64,000 nucleotides of DNA, taken from the IMG/VR virus record IMGVR_UViG_3300030019_000003, positions 124,001 through 188,000 of that record; one strand, 5' to 3'. Position 1 is the first letter of the stretch; the number at the start of each line of letters is the position of its first letter. A program made the position numbers and the translations under genes. Source of the stretch: a virus. This document shows, in pieces, positions 33,624 to 43,634 of this stretch. The notes under the pieces were generated by a model that saw nothing but the letters and a program-made list of their open reading frames with translations, was not told where the DNA came from and did no database searches.

Positions 33624-35348
33624 GTGAACGATATACTGGCTAGAATTATATCTACTACGGCGCCTAAGTTTAATACCAACATAACAGATGGTACTGCAGG
33701 TGAGATACTTAAGGGTATACCTGATTTTCTAGATGATCTTTTTAGAAGAACCATCGCAGATATTGGTGTGACGATACCACTTTCGTATAAAGGGTATAGA
33801 AGATTAACTCCTAAAGAAGAGTTTACACGATCTTTATTAAATAACAGTAATAAGACTATCTTGGATCTTGCAGAGTCTGATTTCTATATGATTGAATTTC
33901 TGTTTGAATACGATGGAAGAGTTATCGTTAAACCGCTATATTTACCTTTTGCTGGCGATGGTAATATTATGCGTATTAGCAATACTCCATACATTGTTGT
34001 TCCCGTATTATCCGATACCGTTATTTCTCCTTCCTATAATGAGATATTTGTCAGGTTGCTGATTGACAAGTTTAATATCATAGGACAACTTAGAACCTTT
34101 ATTATTAATGGTGAGAAAGTACCAGGTCAAGTAGTTTACAGTAAGATTATGAAAGGAACACCTGTTGGTGATAAGATAGGAAAACCCGTTACACCTGTTT
34201 CACTTTATCTATTAGGTAAATATGGTTTTGCTAAGGTACTTAGAAAATACTGTAATATTACTGATTTCATAGTTACTAATGAAAATGTCGATCATCTTCG
34301 TGAAACACATAATGTGTATGAGTCAACAGGATTAAAACCTATTAACCTTATCACACCAGGTTATGCACCTCATGATATTAAGATTTGTATACCTATGAAG
34401 TATGAGCCTACAACATTCTTAAATAACTTCATCTTTGGAATCTTGTATGTCTTTGATATACTTCCTAAAACAGCAGATGAATTCCTCTATCTTCTTAACG
34501 GTCGTGAGATTGATGGTAGGGTATACCCCCCTAATGTTAAGGATGAAATATATATCCATTGGAGAACTATCCTGGGTAGATTATCCTATCGCGACATGTT
34601 CTCTATTATGAGAATCACAACAGATGTTAAAGACCACTTCAACTCTTTAGATACCTATCTTGATAACTTTAATAAAATAAAGTTACAGAACAATGGTATC
34701 ATGGTAAATGATTTTTACGATATGCTACATTATATCATGTTGAACTTTGATACATTGTTACTAACAAGTAAAGAATACAGCAGTGATATTCAAAATAGGT
34801 ATATTGATATCACTTACTATATGACGAACGATATCATCATCGCATTTAACAAGTTGATACAAATGATCAAGCGCAGATCATCTCGTAAATCTATCGTATC
34901 TGAAAAAGAGATTCTTAAGATCTTTAAAGATGAATTAAAGAGTAAAATTATTTATGGTCTTATTAGCAGCAAGCAAGGACTTAATATTAGTATATCACCT
35001 GCTGATTATGTGGGCGATATTAAGTACATGAAGTGTACTTCCTTATTGCAAGATCAAAACAGAGGTAATGGAGTAAGAGTTAACAGCAACAACTCCTTCC
35101 CAGAAAATACAAGAACTCTAAGAGGTCCAGATCTCTATCTTGGATCAGTTTATTTCTTACGAAAGTCTTGTCCATCTCCTCGATTTGAATTTAATCTTTA
35201 TTTAGATTATGACATCCATACTGGTAAGATTAACATGCCAGAAGATATTAAAAGAGCTGTGGATAAGCTTGATAAATTATTATCAGGTAAAGTTGTCAAT
35301 GATAACATACCACTTCTTGAATCGGATGAAGTTATCGGAGAAGATTAA
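33624..35348 (+). CDS. Probable phage RNA polymerase beta N-terminal part
   Basis: 574 residues from GTG 33624 with GGGGAGGA upstream. Three segments line up by eye with bacterial beta: R-T-F-I-I-N-G-E-K-V-P-G-Q with the FIINGTERVIVSQ segment; I-Q-N-R-Y-I-D-I-T-Y-Y-M with the GNRRVRSVGEL segment; and P-D-L-Y-L-G-S-V-Y-F-L-R-K-S-C-P-S-P with VHPTHYGRVCPIETPEG near the end. The protein stops where the phage beta is expected to be split, so it should pair with the C-terminal part at 21315 or an equivalent for a second polymerase. Match is weaker than for 21315. Confidence 0.6.
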   Translation: MNDILARIISTTAPKFNTNITDGTAGEILKGIPDFLDDLFRRTIADIGVTIPLSYKGYRRLTPKEEFTRSLLNNSNKTILDLAESDFYMIEFLFEYDGRVIVKPLYLPFAGDGNIMRISNTPYIVVPVLSDTVISPSYNEIFVRLLIDKFNIIGQLRTFIINGEKVPGQVVYSKIMKGTPVGDKIGKPVTPVSLYLLGKYGFAKVLRKYCNITDFIVTNENVDHLRETHNVYESTGLKPINLITPGYAPHDIKICIPMKYEPTTFLNNFIFGILYVFDILPKTADEFLYLLNGREIDGRVYPPNVKDEIYIHWRTILGRLSYRDMFSIMRITTDVKDHFNSLDTYLDNFNKIKLQNNGIMVNDFYDMLHYIMLNFDTLLLTSKEYSSDIQNRYIDITYYMTNDIIIAFNKLIQMIKRRSSRKSIVSEKEILKIFKDELKSKIIYGLISSKQGLNISISPADYVGDIKYMKCTSLLQDQNRGNGVRVNSNNSFPENTRTLRGPDLYLGSVYFLRKSCPSPRFEFNLYLDYDIHTGKINMPEDIKRAVDKLDKLLSGKVVNDNIPLLESDEVIGED

Positions 35349-35350
35349 AA

Positions 35351-35441
35351 ACATATTATTTAATTAATAACGAACAAGTACGTTAGTAATTGTGAGTTAA
35401 ACTAGCAACCTATAACTAGTTTACTAGTTGCTGGTTAACTA
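35351..35441 (+). promoter_or_regulatory. Duplicated leader: promoter-like motif plus hairpin, copy 2
   Basis: Near-identical to 7304-7395. It begins with ACATATTATT, two bases after the preceding stop. The outer stem is stronger here (CTAGCAAC pairing with GTTGCTGG, extended by GTTAA/TTAAC), enclosing the AACTAGT/ACTAGTT repeat. It precedes the gene at 35474. Confidence 0.6.
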
Positions 35442-35473
35442 TAAAAATAAATAAAAACCCAAAGGAAGTAAAC

Positions 35474-36946
35474 ATGTCGAACATAGGTACGGCTCCATTA
35501 GAAAATCGTATAATGGAAATTGAAAGAGCTCTACGTGGCATCTACGTAGATTGTAATCAGGCACGAGCTGATATTAGGAATTATGGTAGAAACATAGTTC
35601 CTTTATTAAACGAGGCCAGAGCAATTGATTCACAGTTAGGGGCATACGGTTATCCTCCTATCGTAAGTCTTCCTGATTTTGAATATATCAAATATCTTTC
35701 GAGTATTTTCCCAGAGAACCAGAATATGTATCCGCAACAACAACAGTACCCAATGCAGTCTGTTGGCGGTGGATACATGCAGCCACAAGTAAGAGCACCA
35801 CAACCACAGGTAACACTTCCTACCCTAGGTGGTGGGTATGCTATGGGTGGTACAAGTTCTCCTGTAGATTCTACAGATAGATTTGATAAATATGCCCAAG
35901 CTCGTCAGAATGTTATTAACCCAACTGCGGCAGCCATACCAGATCCATTTGATGGATTTGGGAACACAACAACTACTCCAGTAGCTGCTCCTAAGGCTGA
36001 GACTAAACCAGTTTATAAACCTTTTGATGGTAGTGAGTATCCATTGATGTTAGCATCAGGTTTAACAGCTGTTCTTGATAAAGATATTGGTAACTATATC
36101 AAATACGATGTGGTTGGTAAGTCTAAAATTGAAGGTAGAATGAGTGATGATATTTATACTATCAAAAACTTTACCATCTCCAGTACTGACAGAACATCCA
36201 GTTTACAATGTATGTGTGCTACAGAGTGTCCTAAGACATTGGTAACGACGGTGCCAAATATTAAGCGTTTTTATGTTGATAAAGGGTATGTTGATATTTC
36301 AGACATTCTTAAGCTCATTGACTACGCTAATGATCAAACAGTGTATGATATCGATACGTTATCTACCATGATGCACATGCTGTACGAAATACGTGCTACC
36401 GCATTTGCTACATTGGGCAGCTGGGTTGAAGACAAATTGGTTATTAAGTTCATTAACCATATGTTATTCTCTGCAGTACTTAAAAACAATATGACTATTA
36501 ATTCTGACTTTGTTAGTGTTACAGATAACCTTGAAGTTTTAAAGACTAGACTTATTGATAACACTAAGATTAAACCAGCGATTACTGCTCACAATGCTGA
36601 AACATTTGGCATCTTAGCTAAATATGTTTTTAACCTGATAGGTAATATGACCGTAGAAGAGGAAGAGGACTATCTCTATTTAGAACTTTCTGAGCCATTA
36701 ACTTTTATTGGTATTACGGATGACTATTTAGCATCTGATATTACATCTATCGAAAAAGGTCAGGCATGGTTAGTACGCGCTGATAGTTATCCAGAGTTAT
36801 TTAAATTGTTGGATATTGTTTATAACCTATCAGATATTTTCAAAGCAACGCGTACGGCAACTATTTACACGCTAGATGAAAAACAAAATGATGTACGTTA
36901 CACCGTTTACAAAGATATTAATGGTAATTTTGTTATTGTAAAATAA
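35474..36946 (+). CDS. Unknown protein with P/Q-rich linker
   Basis: 490 residues after AAAGGAAG. Residues 1-80 are helical; 85-180 form a low-complexity linker rich in Gln, Pro, Gly and Tyr; residues 190-490 are globular. It resembles 18846-20165 in having a Q/P/G-rich disordered part but shows no clear sequence homology. It is likely a virion or morphogenesis protein, given the neighbouring capsid and portal. Expressed from the duplicated leader. Confidence 0.7.
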   Translation: MSNIGTAPLENRIMEIERALRGIYVDCNQARADIRNYGRNIVPLLNEARAIDSQLGAYGYPPIVSLPDFEYIKYLSSIFPENQNMYPQQQQYPMQSVGGGYMQPQVRAPQPQVTLPTLGGGYAMGGTSSPVDSTDRFDKYAQARQNVINPTAAAIPDPFDGFGNTTTTPVAAPKAETKPVYKPFDGSEYPLMLASGLTAVLDKDIGNYIKYDVVGKSKIEGRMSDDIYTIKNFTISSTDRTSSLQCMCATECPKTLVTTVPNIKRFYVDKGYVDISDILKLIDYANDQTVYDIDTLSTMMHMLYEIRATAFATLGSWVEDKLVIKFINHMLFSAVLKNNMTINSDFVSVTDNLEVLKTRLIDNTKIKPAITAHNAETFGILAKYVFNLIGNMTVEEEEDYLYLELSEPLTFIGITDDYLASDITSIEKGQAWLVRADSYPELFKLLDIVYNLSDIFKATRTATIYTLDEKQNDVRYTVYKDINGNFVIVK

Positions 36947-36956
36947 GGAGAGTCCT

Positions 36957-37769
36957 GTGGAATCTTTACACGAAAAAGGCCGGATCGTTGTAGTTGACCC
37001 TATTAATAGGGTCCCGTTTCTTAAAGCTATGTTAGCTGAATTTCCTAAGATGGATGACCTCTGGGCAGATGTTATTCAATGTCATACGATGTATGGCAGG
37101 AAAGTATATTTTGAAGGCTTAACTGCTGCTGATGGAACTTATTTTATCAACAAACTTTTTAACGATGCAACGTCTATGTTAGACTTGCGTGAAAAACTTT
37201 ATCATAGTATCAAAGATCCTATCCTATTAAAAGAGATAGATGGATTTCTGACAGTAGCTTTTAACAATTTATCAACACGTATCAACCCTGATAAAACAGT
37301 AAAAGCTGCAAGTTTGTTAACGGATCTTGATTCTATCCTAGGTACTATAGAACATGTTCCAAGTAATGAATACAGTAATATTTGTTCGTTTGCTTTAGAT
37401 TCTCTTTTCGAGTATCTTAAAGTATCTTCAGATGAAGTCATGACTGAATTATTTGGAGATGATTCTTGCGATGGTTACAATATCATCTCAGATGATCTAG
37501 AAATCATTTGGTTACCTATCTTTACACTTGAGACACTTGTGGTGCTTAATAAGCAAGAAAGTATTGATTCTATCAATACTCATATTCGATACAAGAAACC
37601 AGATTTTAAATGGTTTGATGCTATCAATGATGTTTTCAATAATGAAAACTTTAATCACAACTTTAAGAAAACACGTACATGTCGCATCTTTATTAATGAT
37701 CCGTATGTAGGTGTTAAAGATTATAAGCTGCATATAAGCAAAGTTGGAAAGCCTGTACTTTTTACGTAA
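36957..37769 (+). CDS. Unknown protein
   Basis: 270 residues from GTG 36957 with AAGGAGAG upstream. Helical, acidic centre, no motif recognised. Second gene of the unit that begins at 35474, converging on the portal gene. Confidence 0.7.
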   Translation: MESLHEKGRIVVVDPINRVPFLKAMLAEFPKMDDLWADVIQCHTMYGRKVYFEGLTAADGTYFINKLFNDATSMLDLREKLYHSIKDPILLKEIDGFLTVAFNNLSTRINPDKTVKAASLLTDLDSILGTIEHVPSNEYSNICSFALDSLFEYLKVSSDEVMTELFGDDSCDGYNIISDDLEIIWLPIFTLETLVVLNKQESIDSINTHIRYKKPDFKWFDAINDVFNNENFNHNFKKTRTCRIFINDPYVGVKDYKLHISKVGKPVLFT

Positions 37770-37779
37770 AAAAATACAA

Positions 37780-37813
37780 CTACACCTATAGCCACATGGC
37801 TATAGGTGTAGTA
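37780..37813. terminator. Bidirectional terminator
   Basis: A perfect 15-bp stem ACTACACCTATAGCC/GGCTATAGGTGTAGT with loop ACAT lies between the gene ending at 37769 and the portal. An A-run upstream supplies U residues for the minus-strand transcript, and T-rich sequence follows on the plus side. Confidence 0.85.
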
Positions 37814-37825
37814 TGTTCTTATTCT

Positions 37826-40789
37826 TTATTTTTTAGCATCTTCTTTAGCTTTGTCTTCTTCTTCTTTTTTCTTCTTAGCCTCATCATCTGCTTTTTTCTT
37901 TTCTTCTTCTTCCTTAGCTTTTTTATCAGCTTCGGCTTTATCATCTACTTCTTTATCCGTAGTTGCATCTGAGTTTTCATCTGTAGTCTCTTCAGGAGCT
38001 TCTTCTGCCTTTTCAGGTTCAGGCTCATCTTCCGTACCGGTATCAGTTGTGTCTGGTTCTTCAGAAGTACCTTCTTCTACAGGTTCATCGGTAGATTCTT
38101 CACTTCCTTCATCTGGTGTAGCTTCCGGTTCTTCTGCGGTATCATTTTCATCACCACCGAAATTATCACTGAAGTCATCACTGCCACCTATATCTCCACC
38201 ATTAGTATCAGTGTCAGTATCGCTACCTTCTTCACCTCCACCAGATGTCTCACCATAAGTATCTTCAGTATCACTAGCACCATCTGCAGGAGCACTCACT
38301 TTTTCCATCTTGATATCAAGTTTTGTTGTCATCTTTTGTAATTCACCAAGGAACGGAACAATAGAGTCACCAAGATTTTTCATAAAGGATGTGAAGTTAC
38401 CAAATGCATTAAAGACATAACCATTAGTATCATCTTTAATAATAAATTCTGATAACTCTGGCATATAGTCATTATCGGCCATCCATTTACGAATCATAAC
38501 TGCTTTTAATACACCTTTAATAATATCAATCTTACCACCTACAGCACCAATAAGTTCTGAACCCATAACTTCAGCTGGGAACATAATATCAATGTTCTCT
38601 TCTAGTGCTGTTTTAAAGGACTGGAAGGCATCGTGGAGTGTTTGAGCTTCAGTTGTCTCTGGAGATGGTAGTTCAGTCTTTATTTCGCTTATGATAATAT
38701 CTATTAACGCATCTAATAAGTCGTCATCTTTTAAATTCTTAATACTACCAACACTATCTTCATTTAGTATATCACGATCGTCATTATTTTTACCAACAGA
38801 ACGAACATGTTTTTTAATCTCAGCAAGCTGTGCTTTTAAAAGTATTTTTAATTTATCTTTAAAAGCGTAATCATTCTTACAAAGTTTTCTGACATGTTTT
38901 GTTACCATAATCATTAGTCTGGTTTGTAACTGTTTTGTTTGTTTAGCAAACAATAAGTTCTTAGCAACAACAGAGGTTGCAAAATCTGAACTATACCCTG
39001 ATTCTACGATTTCAGGTGTTAAGCCGTATGCTAAGTAGATCATTGTTCTAACAGATTCATCTGTACTATCATCAGGTATAACTTTGCTACCACCTTCATT
39101 AGAGATATCTAATGACATGTTAGGTAACCCAGCAGCTTCACCTTTAGGATCAATAATGATACCTGCAGATTGTCCCCACGCTACAAGATCATTAATATTT
39201 GATAAACCAAAAGGTGCAGTACTCGCACGTGTCTTAATATACTCTGATCTAACCATATCAATAGTACCCTGAGGATCAGTATCATTCTCATCAAGATCAA
39301 TAGATATTTTGGTAGTCGTTGTACTGTTCTTAATAGATGCTAGTACTTTTGTAAATAATAAGATAGAACGTATAGAGTGTAACATAGCTGTTTTCTCTAT
39401 AAGAGATTTACCTGTTCCATTCTCTCTATAATCAAAAGCATAGAACGCCATATTTTCAGCTGGGATGTAAACTAATTTTGTACGTTTAGATCTCAAAGCT
39501 CTAAAGAACATTACTCTATAGATATCCGTATTATCTCTGATTGTAGCAAGTGAATCATACCCACCTTTTTCAATTGCTTTACGAATAGCATCATCAACAA
39601 CACGATTATAGATTTCTTCAATGTTCTTAATAGTTGGTTCTTTAGAAGTAATACCTACCAAAGCTGACTTAGCTCTGTTAATAACACTGTTCTCTGTAGC
39701 TTGTAACATATTCGTTCGCATCATATTAGACATCTGATCTTCATTATATTCAGTTGTTGTTCTAATAGGAGAACCTTTCTCATCAAGCATTGCAAAGAAT
39801 CCTATTTGTTTTGTAGGATCGTTAATAACGTATAATGGTATCAGTGACTCAACAGGTATTTTAAATACCATGGCTTTACCAATAGATTTTCTATCTGTTA
39901 GATCATCTGGGGTAATAGATACAAACTCTTTAAACTCATCACCATCATTAATCCTGAATAAACTATAAAGTTCATCATAAACAGGTTGTACGTTAAAATC
40001 AATAGACTCTTTACTTAACTCTTGTTCACGTTTTTCATACGCTCTAGCCGGTTTAAACATGATTGTTTTATCATCAGTGATGTCAAACATAAGATCATCA
40101 GTAGTAAATTTTACATTAGCACCTTTGTCCTCTAATGAGACACCGTCTTTTTTATAAGCAAGACGTGTTACTGAAGATGCCAGTTCACTTTCTGTATATT
40201 CAAAAGAAAGATTTTCCGTAGAAACATGTTTAATTTCTGGATCAGGATCTATTAACTTTCTATCCTCTCCTGATAATTTCTTGTAGTTATCCATATTGAC
40301 TTTACCATCAGTCTTAATGGCATCGGTACCATTAATAAGCATATCGACTGCGGCCTCTGATACAATTACTTGTGCCCATGAACCTTTTGTAAAATAAGCT
40401 TCTCTTAAGATATCGGTTAGCATTTCTTCAAAGTTAAATTCTTTATTTAAATATTTCTCAGTAAGAGAAGCGATCGAAGATTTTAAATCATCGGGTAAGT
40501 TAACTGTTGATAAAGAATATGATATAGTTGTTGATAACAAGTTATTAGGAGATAAGATACTAGCGGTGATGATTTGTATACATTTTTCAATATCTGGAAA
40601 TAATTCTGTAATGTTATCATTGTTTTTTATCTTGTCAATATTATGACGTATCACACCTTGATAATCCACTGTTCTCGCCGGAACGGTCATTTCTCTGGCG
40701 CTAACGTTCAATTTAGTGATTATGGCGGCAGTTCCTAGATCGCCCTTTTCTAACTTAGGTATCAAACCTTTATTTGTATTCATATTCAT
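37826..40789 (-). CDS. Portal protein, jumbo-phage type
   Basis: 987 residues from ATG 40789 (TTAAGG upstream); the frame reaches further upstream but overlaps the divergent gene. The middle carries portal-like features: a conserved segment I-P-A-E-N-M-A-F-Y-A-F-D-Y followed by G-T-G-K-S-L-I-E and a long helix, then G-L-T-P-E-I-V-E-S-G-Y-S-S-D-F-A-T. It forms the ring at the capsid vertex through which the terminase pumps DNA. The last ~150 residues are low complexity: first acidic (D/E/T/S/G), then alternating lysine and glutamate, ending D-A-K-K. Such a tail is unusual for portals and may bind scaffold or be removed on maturation. Confidence 0.75.
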   Translation of the reverse strand: MNMNTNKGLIPKLEKGDLGTAAIITKLNVSAREMTVPARTVDYQGVIRHNIDKIKNNDNITELFPDIEKCIQIITASILSPNNLLSTTISYSLSTVNLPDDLKSSIASLTEKYLNKEFNFEEMLTDILREAYFTKGSWAQVIVSEAAVDMLINGTDAIKTDGKVNMDNYKKLSGEDRKLIDPDPEIKHVSTENLSFEYTESELASSVTRLAYKKDGVSLEDKGANVKFTTDDLMFDITDDKTIMFKPARAYEKREQELSKESIDFNVQPVYDELYSLFRINDGDEFKEFVSITPDDLTDRKSIGKAMVFKIPVESLIPLYVINDPTKQIGFFAMLDEKGSPIRTTTEYNEDQMSNMMRTNMLQATENSVINRAKSALVGITSKEPTIKNIEEIYNRVVDDAIRKAIEKGGYDSLATIRDNTDIYRVMFFRALRSKRTKLVYIPAENMAFYAFDYRENGTGKSLIEKTAMLHSIRSILLFTKVLASIKNSTTTTKISIDLDENDTDPQGTIDMVRSEYIKTRASTAPFGLSNINDLVAWGQSAGIIIDPKGEAAGLPNMSLDISNEGGSKVIPDDSTDESVRTMIYLAYGLTPEIVESGYSSDFATSVVAKNLLFAKQTKQLQTRLMIMVTKHVRKLCKNDYAFKDKLKILLKAQLAEIKKHVRSVGKNNDDRDILNEDSVGSIKNLKDDDLLDALIDIIISEIKTELPSPETTEAQTLHDAFQSFKTALEENIDIMFPAEVMGSELIGAVGGKIDIIKGVLKAVMIRKWMADNDYMPELSEFIIKDDTNGYVFNAFGNFTSFMKNLGDSIVPFLGELQKMTTKLDIKMEKVSAPADGASDTEDTYGETSGGGEEGSDTDTDTNGGDIGGSDDFSDNFGGDENDTAEEPEATPDEGSEESTDEPVEEGTSEEPDTTDTGTEDEPEPEKAEEAPEETTDENSDATTDKEVDDKAEADKKAKEEEEKKKADDEAKKKKEEEDKAKEDAKK

Positions 40790-40791
40790 TA

Positions 40792-40799
40792 CCTTAAGG
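40792..40799. promoter_or_regulatory. Palindrome CCTTAAGG supplying both ribosome sites of divergent genes
   Basis: CCTTAAGG lies between divergent starts that are only 16 bases apart (40789 minus, 40806 plus). Read on each strand it gives AAGG at working distance from each ATG. No promoter fits between them, so each transcript must begin inside the other gene. Confidence 0.7.
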
Positions 40800-40805
40800 A
40801 TTAAG

Positions 40806-43277
40806 ATGTTCAGTACTCTTGACGAATACAATGAGAAACTCTTGTATCTCACTAATTCCCTAAATATAAAATTAATAGATGTAGCTGCAGCTATGAATAA
40901 TGGGGTTGTTGCTGCTGGATATTCCATCCCTGATAATAAAGAGGAATGGAAATACTTTTTAAATATTTCTGGTCAAAGACATATTACCAATAGCGATGTT
41001 AAAATAACCATTATAGAAACATCTGAAGTAGTTTCTCTTACTAAAGAAATATTAGTAAAATACCCTTATACAAAATCAGAATTGTTAAAACAAGATAAGT
41101 ATTATATCAATCTTACAGAAGCATATCCTAATGATACTTTATTTATTAAAGGGTGTATGTACCCTTGTGATATATCTGCAGCAGTAGCTGCTGATGAGGG
41201 AACTATACTTTCTTATGATACTAATCTGGTAGAAGTTTCTGAATATACCCTAATTTCTGATTTAGAGGGTTATGTTCAACGTTTTCTAAAACGTTGGAAT
41301 GTCAAAGCATATACTATTGTTGATGGGCTTTATCTATCAGGTTTAATAGCAGTACTCTATGCTAATATACCGCCACAAATTACAGCAATACGTGTAAGTA
41401 AGATAAACACTGCTGAAGTACATAGTTTCTTTTTAGAACATTTCTTTCGTTCTAATCTTAATCTGTGGGATGATGTACAGGTACTTAAGCCACAAACGAT
41501 CTATTGGTTATACCGAAATCTAAAATACTTAAGAAAAAACTTAGGTAAACAAAAGACATTAGACCTCATACTAACAAAAGTATTTGATACTAACAGTTAT
41601 GGTGTTGGAACGTATAATATAAAGATACCAGATCAGTTAGTTAATACTAACTTTATAAATGATCCAACAGTCCCGTATTTTAAACGACAAGATCCTATCG
41701 TTGTTAGTGAAGGTCTTAATAAATCATTTACAACAGATAACTCTGAAACATTAACACTACCTGAGTTTATAACATTAGAAGAAACTAGAAGTGTTAATAT
41801 GGATATAGTTCCAACAACAGATATTATAACCTTTGATACAAGTATCTTACAAAATAACTTAAAGTATCAAAGACACAACACTGTTAAAACAAAAGCTATT
41901 ACCGTTAGTACTATTAAACTTTTTGATAGTAAGAATGTTGACATCTTAGAGCTTATCCTTTATTACTGGGCACATGCTGTTAAGAATGATAGTTATAACA
42001 CAGTTGTTGACTATACAGAACCTAATACAGTTTCTATAAGTGCTGATACGTTAATAGATTATACGGATCCTAATAGTAATCAGTTCTTCACATTGACACC
42101 TAGACAAGGTTTATTGTTTTTAATTAAGCAACTATTGTTTATAACTGGTAATACAAGTTTACCATTATCAACTTTAAATTATGCTGTATTATCAACAGAT
42201 ACAGATCGTTTTGATACTGTTGTCAAGAACTCTTATCACGATGGGTATACTGAAACATTCGTACCTTTTATTAAGGATGCCCTACCAAAAGACATGGGTG
42301 ATATGAATAGTGTTTTAGAATTCAACACCTATCTTACTAAAGTGATGGACTACCATGGTTTAGTATGGACACTTGATAGTAATAGTGAAAATGCTCTTGT
42401 AAGTATGAATATTAAAAATATCATGGGTAAGATGTTATTATCCGATACTTTTGATTTAACAACAGCCGGTAAATCATTAACAATTGATGAGCTTATTCTT
42501 AAAGAGAATAAAACCTATACGATGACAAATAACTTTAATGTTTATAACTCTATGACTGTTTTAATAAAAGCATTTACGGGTATAGATATTGATCCTTATT
42601 TAAATATTAGAGATAGGCTAACATGTCTTACGAATATTCTTAATAAGTTAACATCGTATACAGTACAGTGTATTAAGCCTGATGCTGTTAAAGATGAAAT
42701 TCCTGTATACTACAATAACATACAGAACGTTCGTGCAATTAACGGCCTTGTAGCGTGTTTAGATGCCGATCTAACTCCTCTAGAATTAAACTATGTCCAT
42801 ATTAAGGCAATAGCCAATGATTTTAGAGACAGACTTACATTTTTTAGTTATATCACTAATCCGTTAGCAGGGATGTGTTCTAAACCTATTTCAGGATATG
42901 CCGTTATTGATGATACCGTTAATGAGTTTGAGATAGAGACGAGCACACCAGCTACAAGAATAAGTGTTATGGATAAAGTTATCTGTGATGCTAAGTATGT
43001 TAATTACAAAGACCAATTCTTAATAGGAATAACCAGTGAAGTCTATCCTAATGAGAAATTTATAGGTAATGTTGTTGCTAGCTCTGAGGTCCCTATAGAC
43101 GCAGTAGCAAGTTTTAGTACAACTAGCCCTGATACAAGAGTTATTGTCTCTAAGGACCAGCTAGAGGGTCTAGCTGTTGTTATAGAGGATGATGATTTTG
43201 AAATCTATCAACCGTCTCCTATTAGAGATATAGTTGTCTCTGATATTGAAACAATTTATACTGTAGAAAAGCCATAG
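40806..43277 (+). CDS. Large unknown protein, probable virion component
   Basis: 823 residues from ATG 40806. Beta-rich, with many Thr, Ser, Asn and Tyr and few charge clusters, no membrane segments and no catalytic motif recognised; composition suits a structural protein. Divergent from the portal, which supports a head or neck role by context only. The post-stop element and a 15-bp terminator follow. Confidence 0.7.
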   Translation: MFSTLDEYNEKLLYLTNSLNIKLIDVAAAMNNGVVAAGYSIPDNKEEWKYFLNISGQRHITNSDVKITIIETSEVVSLTKEILVKYPYTKSELLKQDKYYINLTEAYPNDTLFIKGCMYPCDISAAVAADEGTILSYDTNLVEVSEYTLISDLEGYVQRFLKRWNVKAYTIVDGLYLSGLIAVLYANIPPQITAIRVSKINTAEVHSFFLEHFFRSNLNLWDDVQVLKPQTIYWLYRNLKYLRKNLGKQKTLDLILTKVFDTNSYGVGTYNIKIPDQLVNTNFINDPTVPYFKRQDPIVVSEGLNKSFTTDNSETLTLPEFITLEETRSVNMDIVPTTDIITFDTSILQNNLKYQRHNTVKTKAITVSTIKLFDSKNVDILELILYYWAHAVKNDSYNTVVDYTEPNTVSISADTLIDYTDPNSNQFFTLTPRQGLLFLIKQLLFITGNTSLPLSTLNYAVLSTDTDRFDTVVKNSYHDGYTETFVPFIKDALPKDMGDMNSVLEFNTYLTKVMDYHGLVWTLDSNSENALVSMNIKNIMGKMLLSDTFDLTTAGKSLTIDELILKENKTYTMTNNFNVYNSMTVLIKAFTGIDIDPYLNIRDRLTCLTNILNKLTSYTVQCIKPDAVKDEIPVYYNNIQNVRAINGLVACLDADLTPLELNYVHIKAIANDFRDRLTFFSYITNPLAGMCSKPISGYAVIDDTVNEFEIETSTPATRISVMDKVICDAKYVNYKDQFLIGITSEVYPNEKFIGNVVASSEVPIDAVASFSTTSPDTRVIVSKDQLEGLAVVIEDDDFEIYQPSPIRDIVVSDIETIYTVEKP

Positions 43278-43289
43278 TTCGGTGAACAG
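43278..43289 (+). repeat. Post-stop element TTCGGTGAACAG
   Basis: It directly follows the TAG stop of the 823-residue gene. Identical copies follow the stops at 9634 and 43635 on the minus strand. Confidence 0.6.
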
Positions 43290-43321
43290 ATAACACTAAC
43301 CAGAAAGGTTAGTGTTATCTG
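43287..43321 (+). terminator. Terminator hairpin
   Basis: A perfect 15-bp stem CAGATAACACTAACC/GGTTAGTGTTATCTG with loop AGAAA overlaps the end of the post-stop element and is followed by TATTTCCAATGTTTTTT. Confidence 0.85.
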
Positions 43322-43342
43322 TATTTCCAATGTTTTTTAAGA

Positions 43343-43352
43343 ATATATTATA
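43343..43352 (+). promoter_or_regulatory. Promoter-like ATATATTATA motif
   Basis: ATATATTATA followed by ATATTGTAA, 20 bases after a terminator and about 53 bases before the small gene at 43405. A looser match to the ATATTATT motif. Confidence 0.4.
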
Positions 43353-43404
43353 ATATTGTAAATGAGTCGAAATTATTTACAAAAAACATCTTAAGGAGTA
43401 ATCC

Positions 43405-43560
43405 ATGTTGCCAAGTATCAAAGGTTCTAGTGTCTTAGAAAATGCTATTGCAAAATCGCTTAATGCCAAGATTGATCAGATTGAAAAATCTGAAAGAGTC
43501 TCACGTGTCGCAGGGTTAGTAGTTATTGCTACTATCCTTATATTCTTATTCGTATTATGA
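43405..43560 (+). CDS. Small tail-anchored membrane protein
   Basis: 51 residues after TAAGGAG. A polar helical N-terminal part (residues 1-32) and a hydrophobic C-terminal helix (about 34-51), so it should be anchored by its tail with the body in the cytoplasm. A single-gene unit between two terminators with its own promoter-like motif, implying deliberate expression. No family recognised. Confidence 0.65.
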   Translation: MLPSIKGSSVLENAIAKSLNAKIDQIEKSERVSRVAGLVVIATILIFLFVL

Positions 43561-43563
43561 TAT

Positions 43564-43598
43564 AAGATACAGGATGGGTATTACCCATCCTGTATCTT
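43564..43598. terminator. Bidirectional terminator
   Basis: A 15-bp stem AAGATACAGGATGGG/CCCATCCTGTATCTT with a 5-base loop, followed on the plus side by TATTATTATTTTTTTTT; it serves the convergent genes ending at 43560 and 43635. Confidence 0.85.
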
Positions 43599-43620
43599 TA
43601 TTATTATTTTTTTTTTATTT

Positions 43621-43632
43621 CTGTTCACCGAA
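43621..43632 (-). repeat. Post-stop element TTCGGTGAACAG
   Basis: It begins two bases after the stop of the minus-strand gene at 43635 and is followed by an A-rich run, the same arrangement as after the terminase gene. Confidence 0.6.
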
Positions 43633-43634
43633 CA

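Noticed and set aside
37851-38258. Serine-rich plus-strand frame opposite the portal C-terminus
   Set aside because: A shadow of the low-complexity acidic/lysine tail of the portal on the other strand; no ribosome site.
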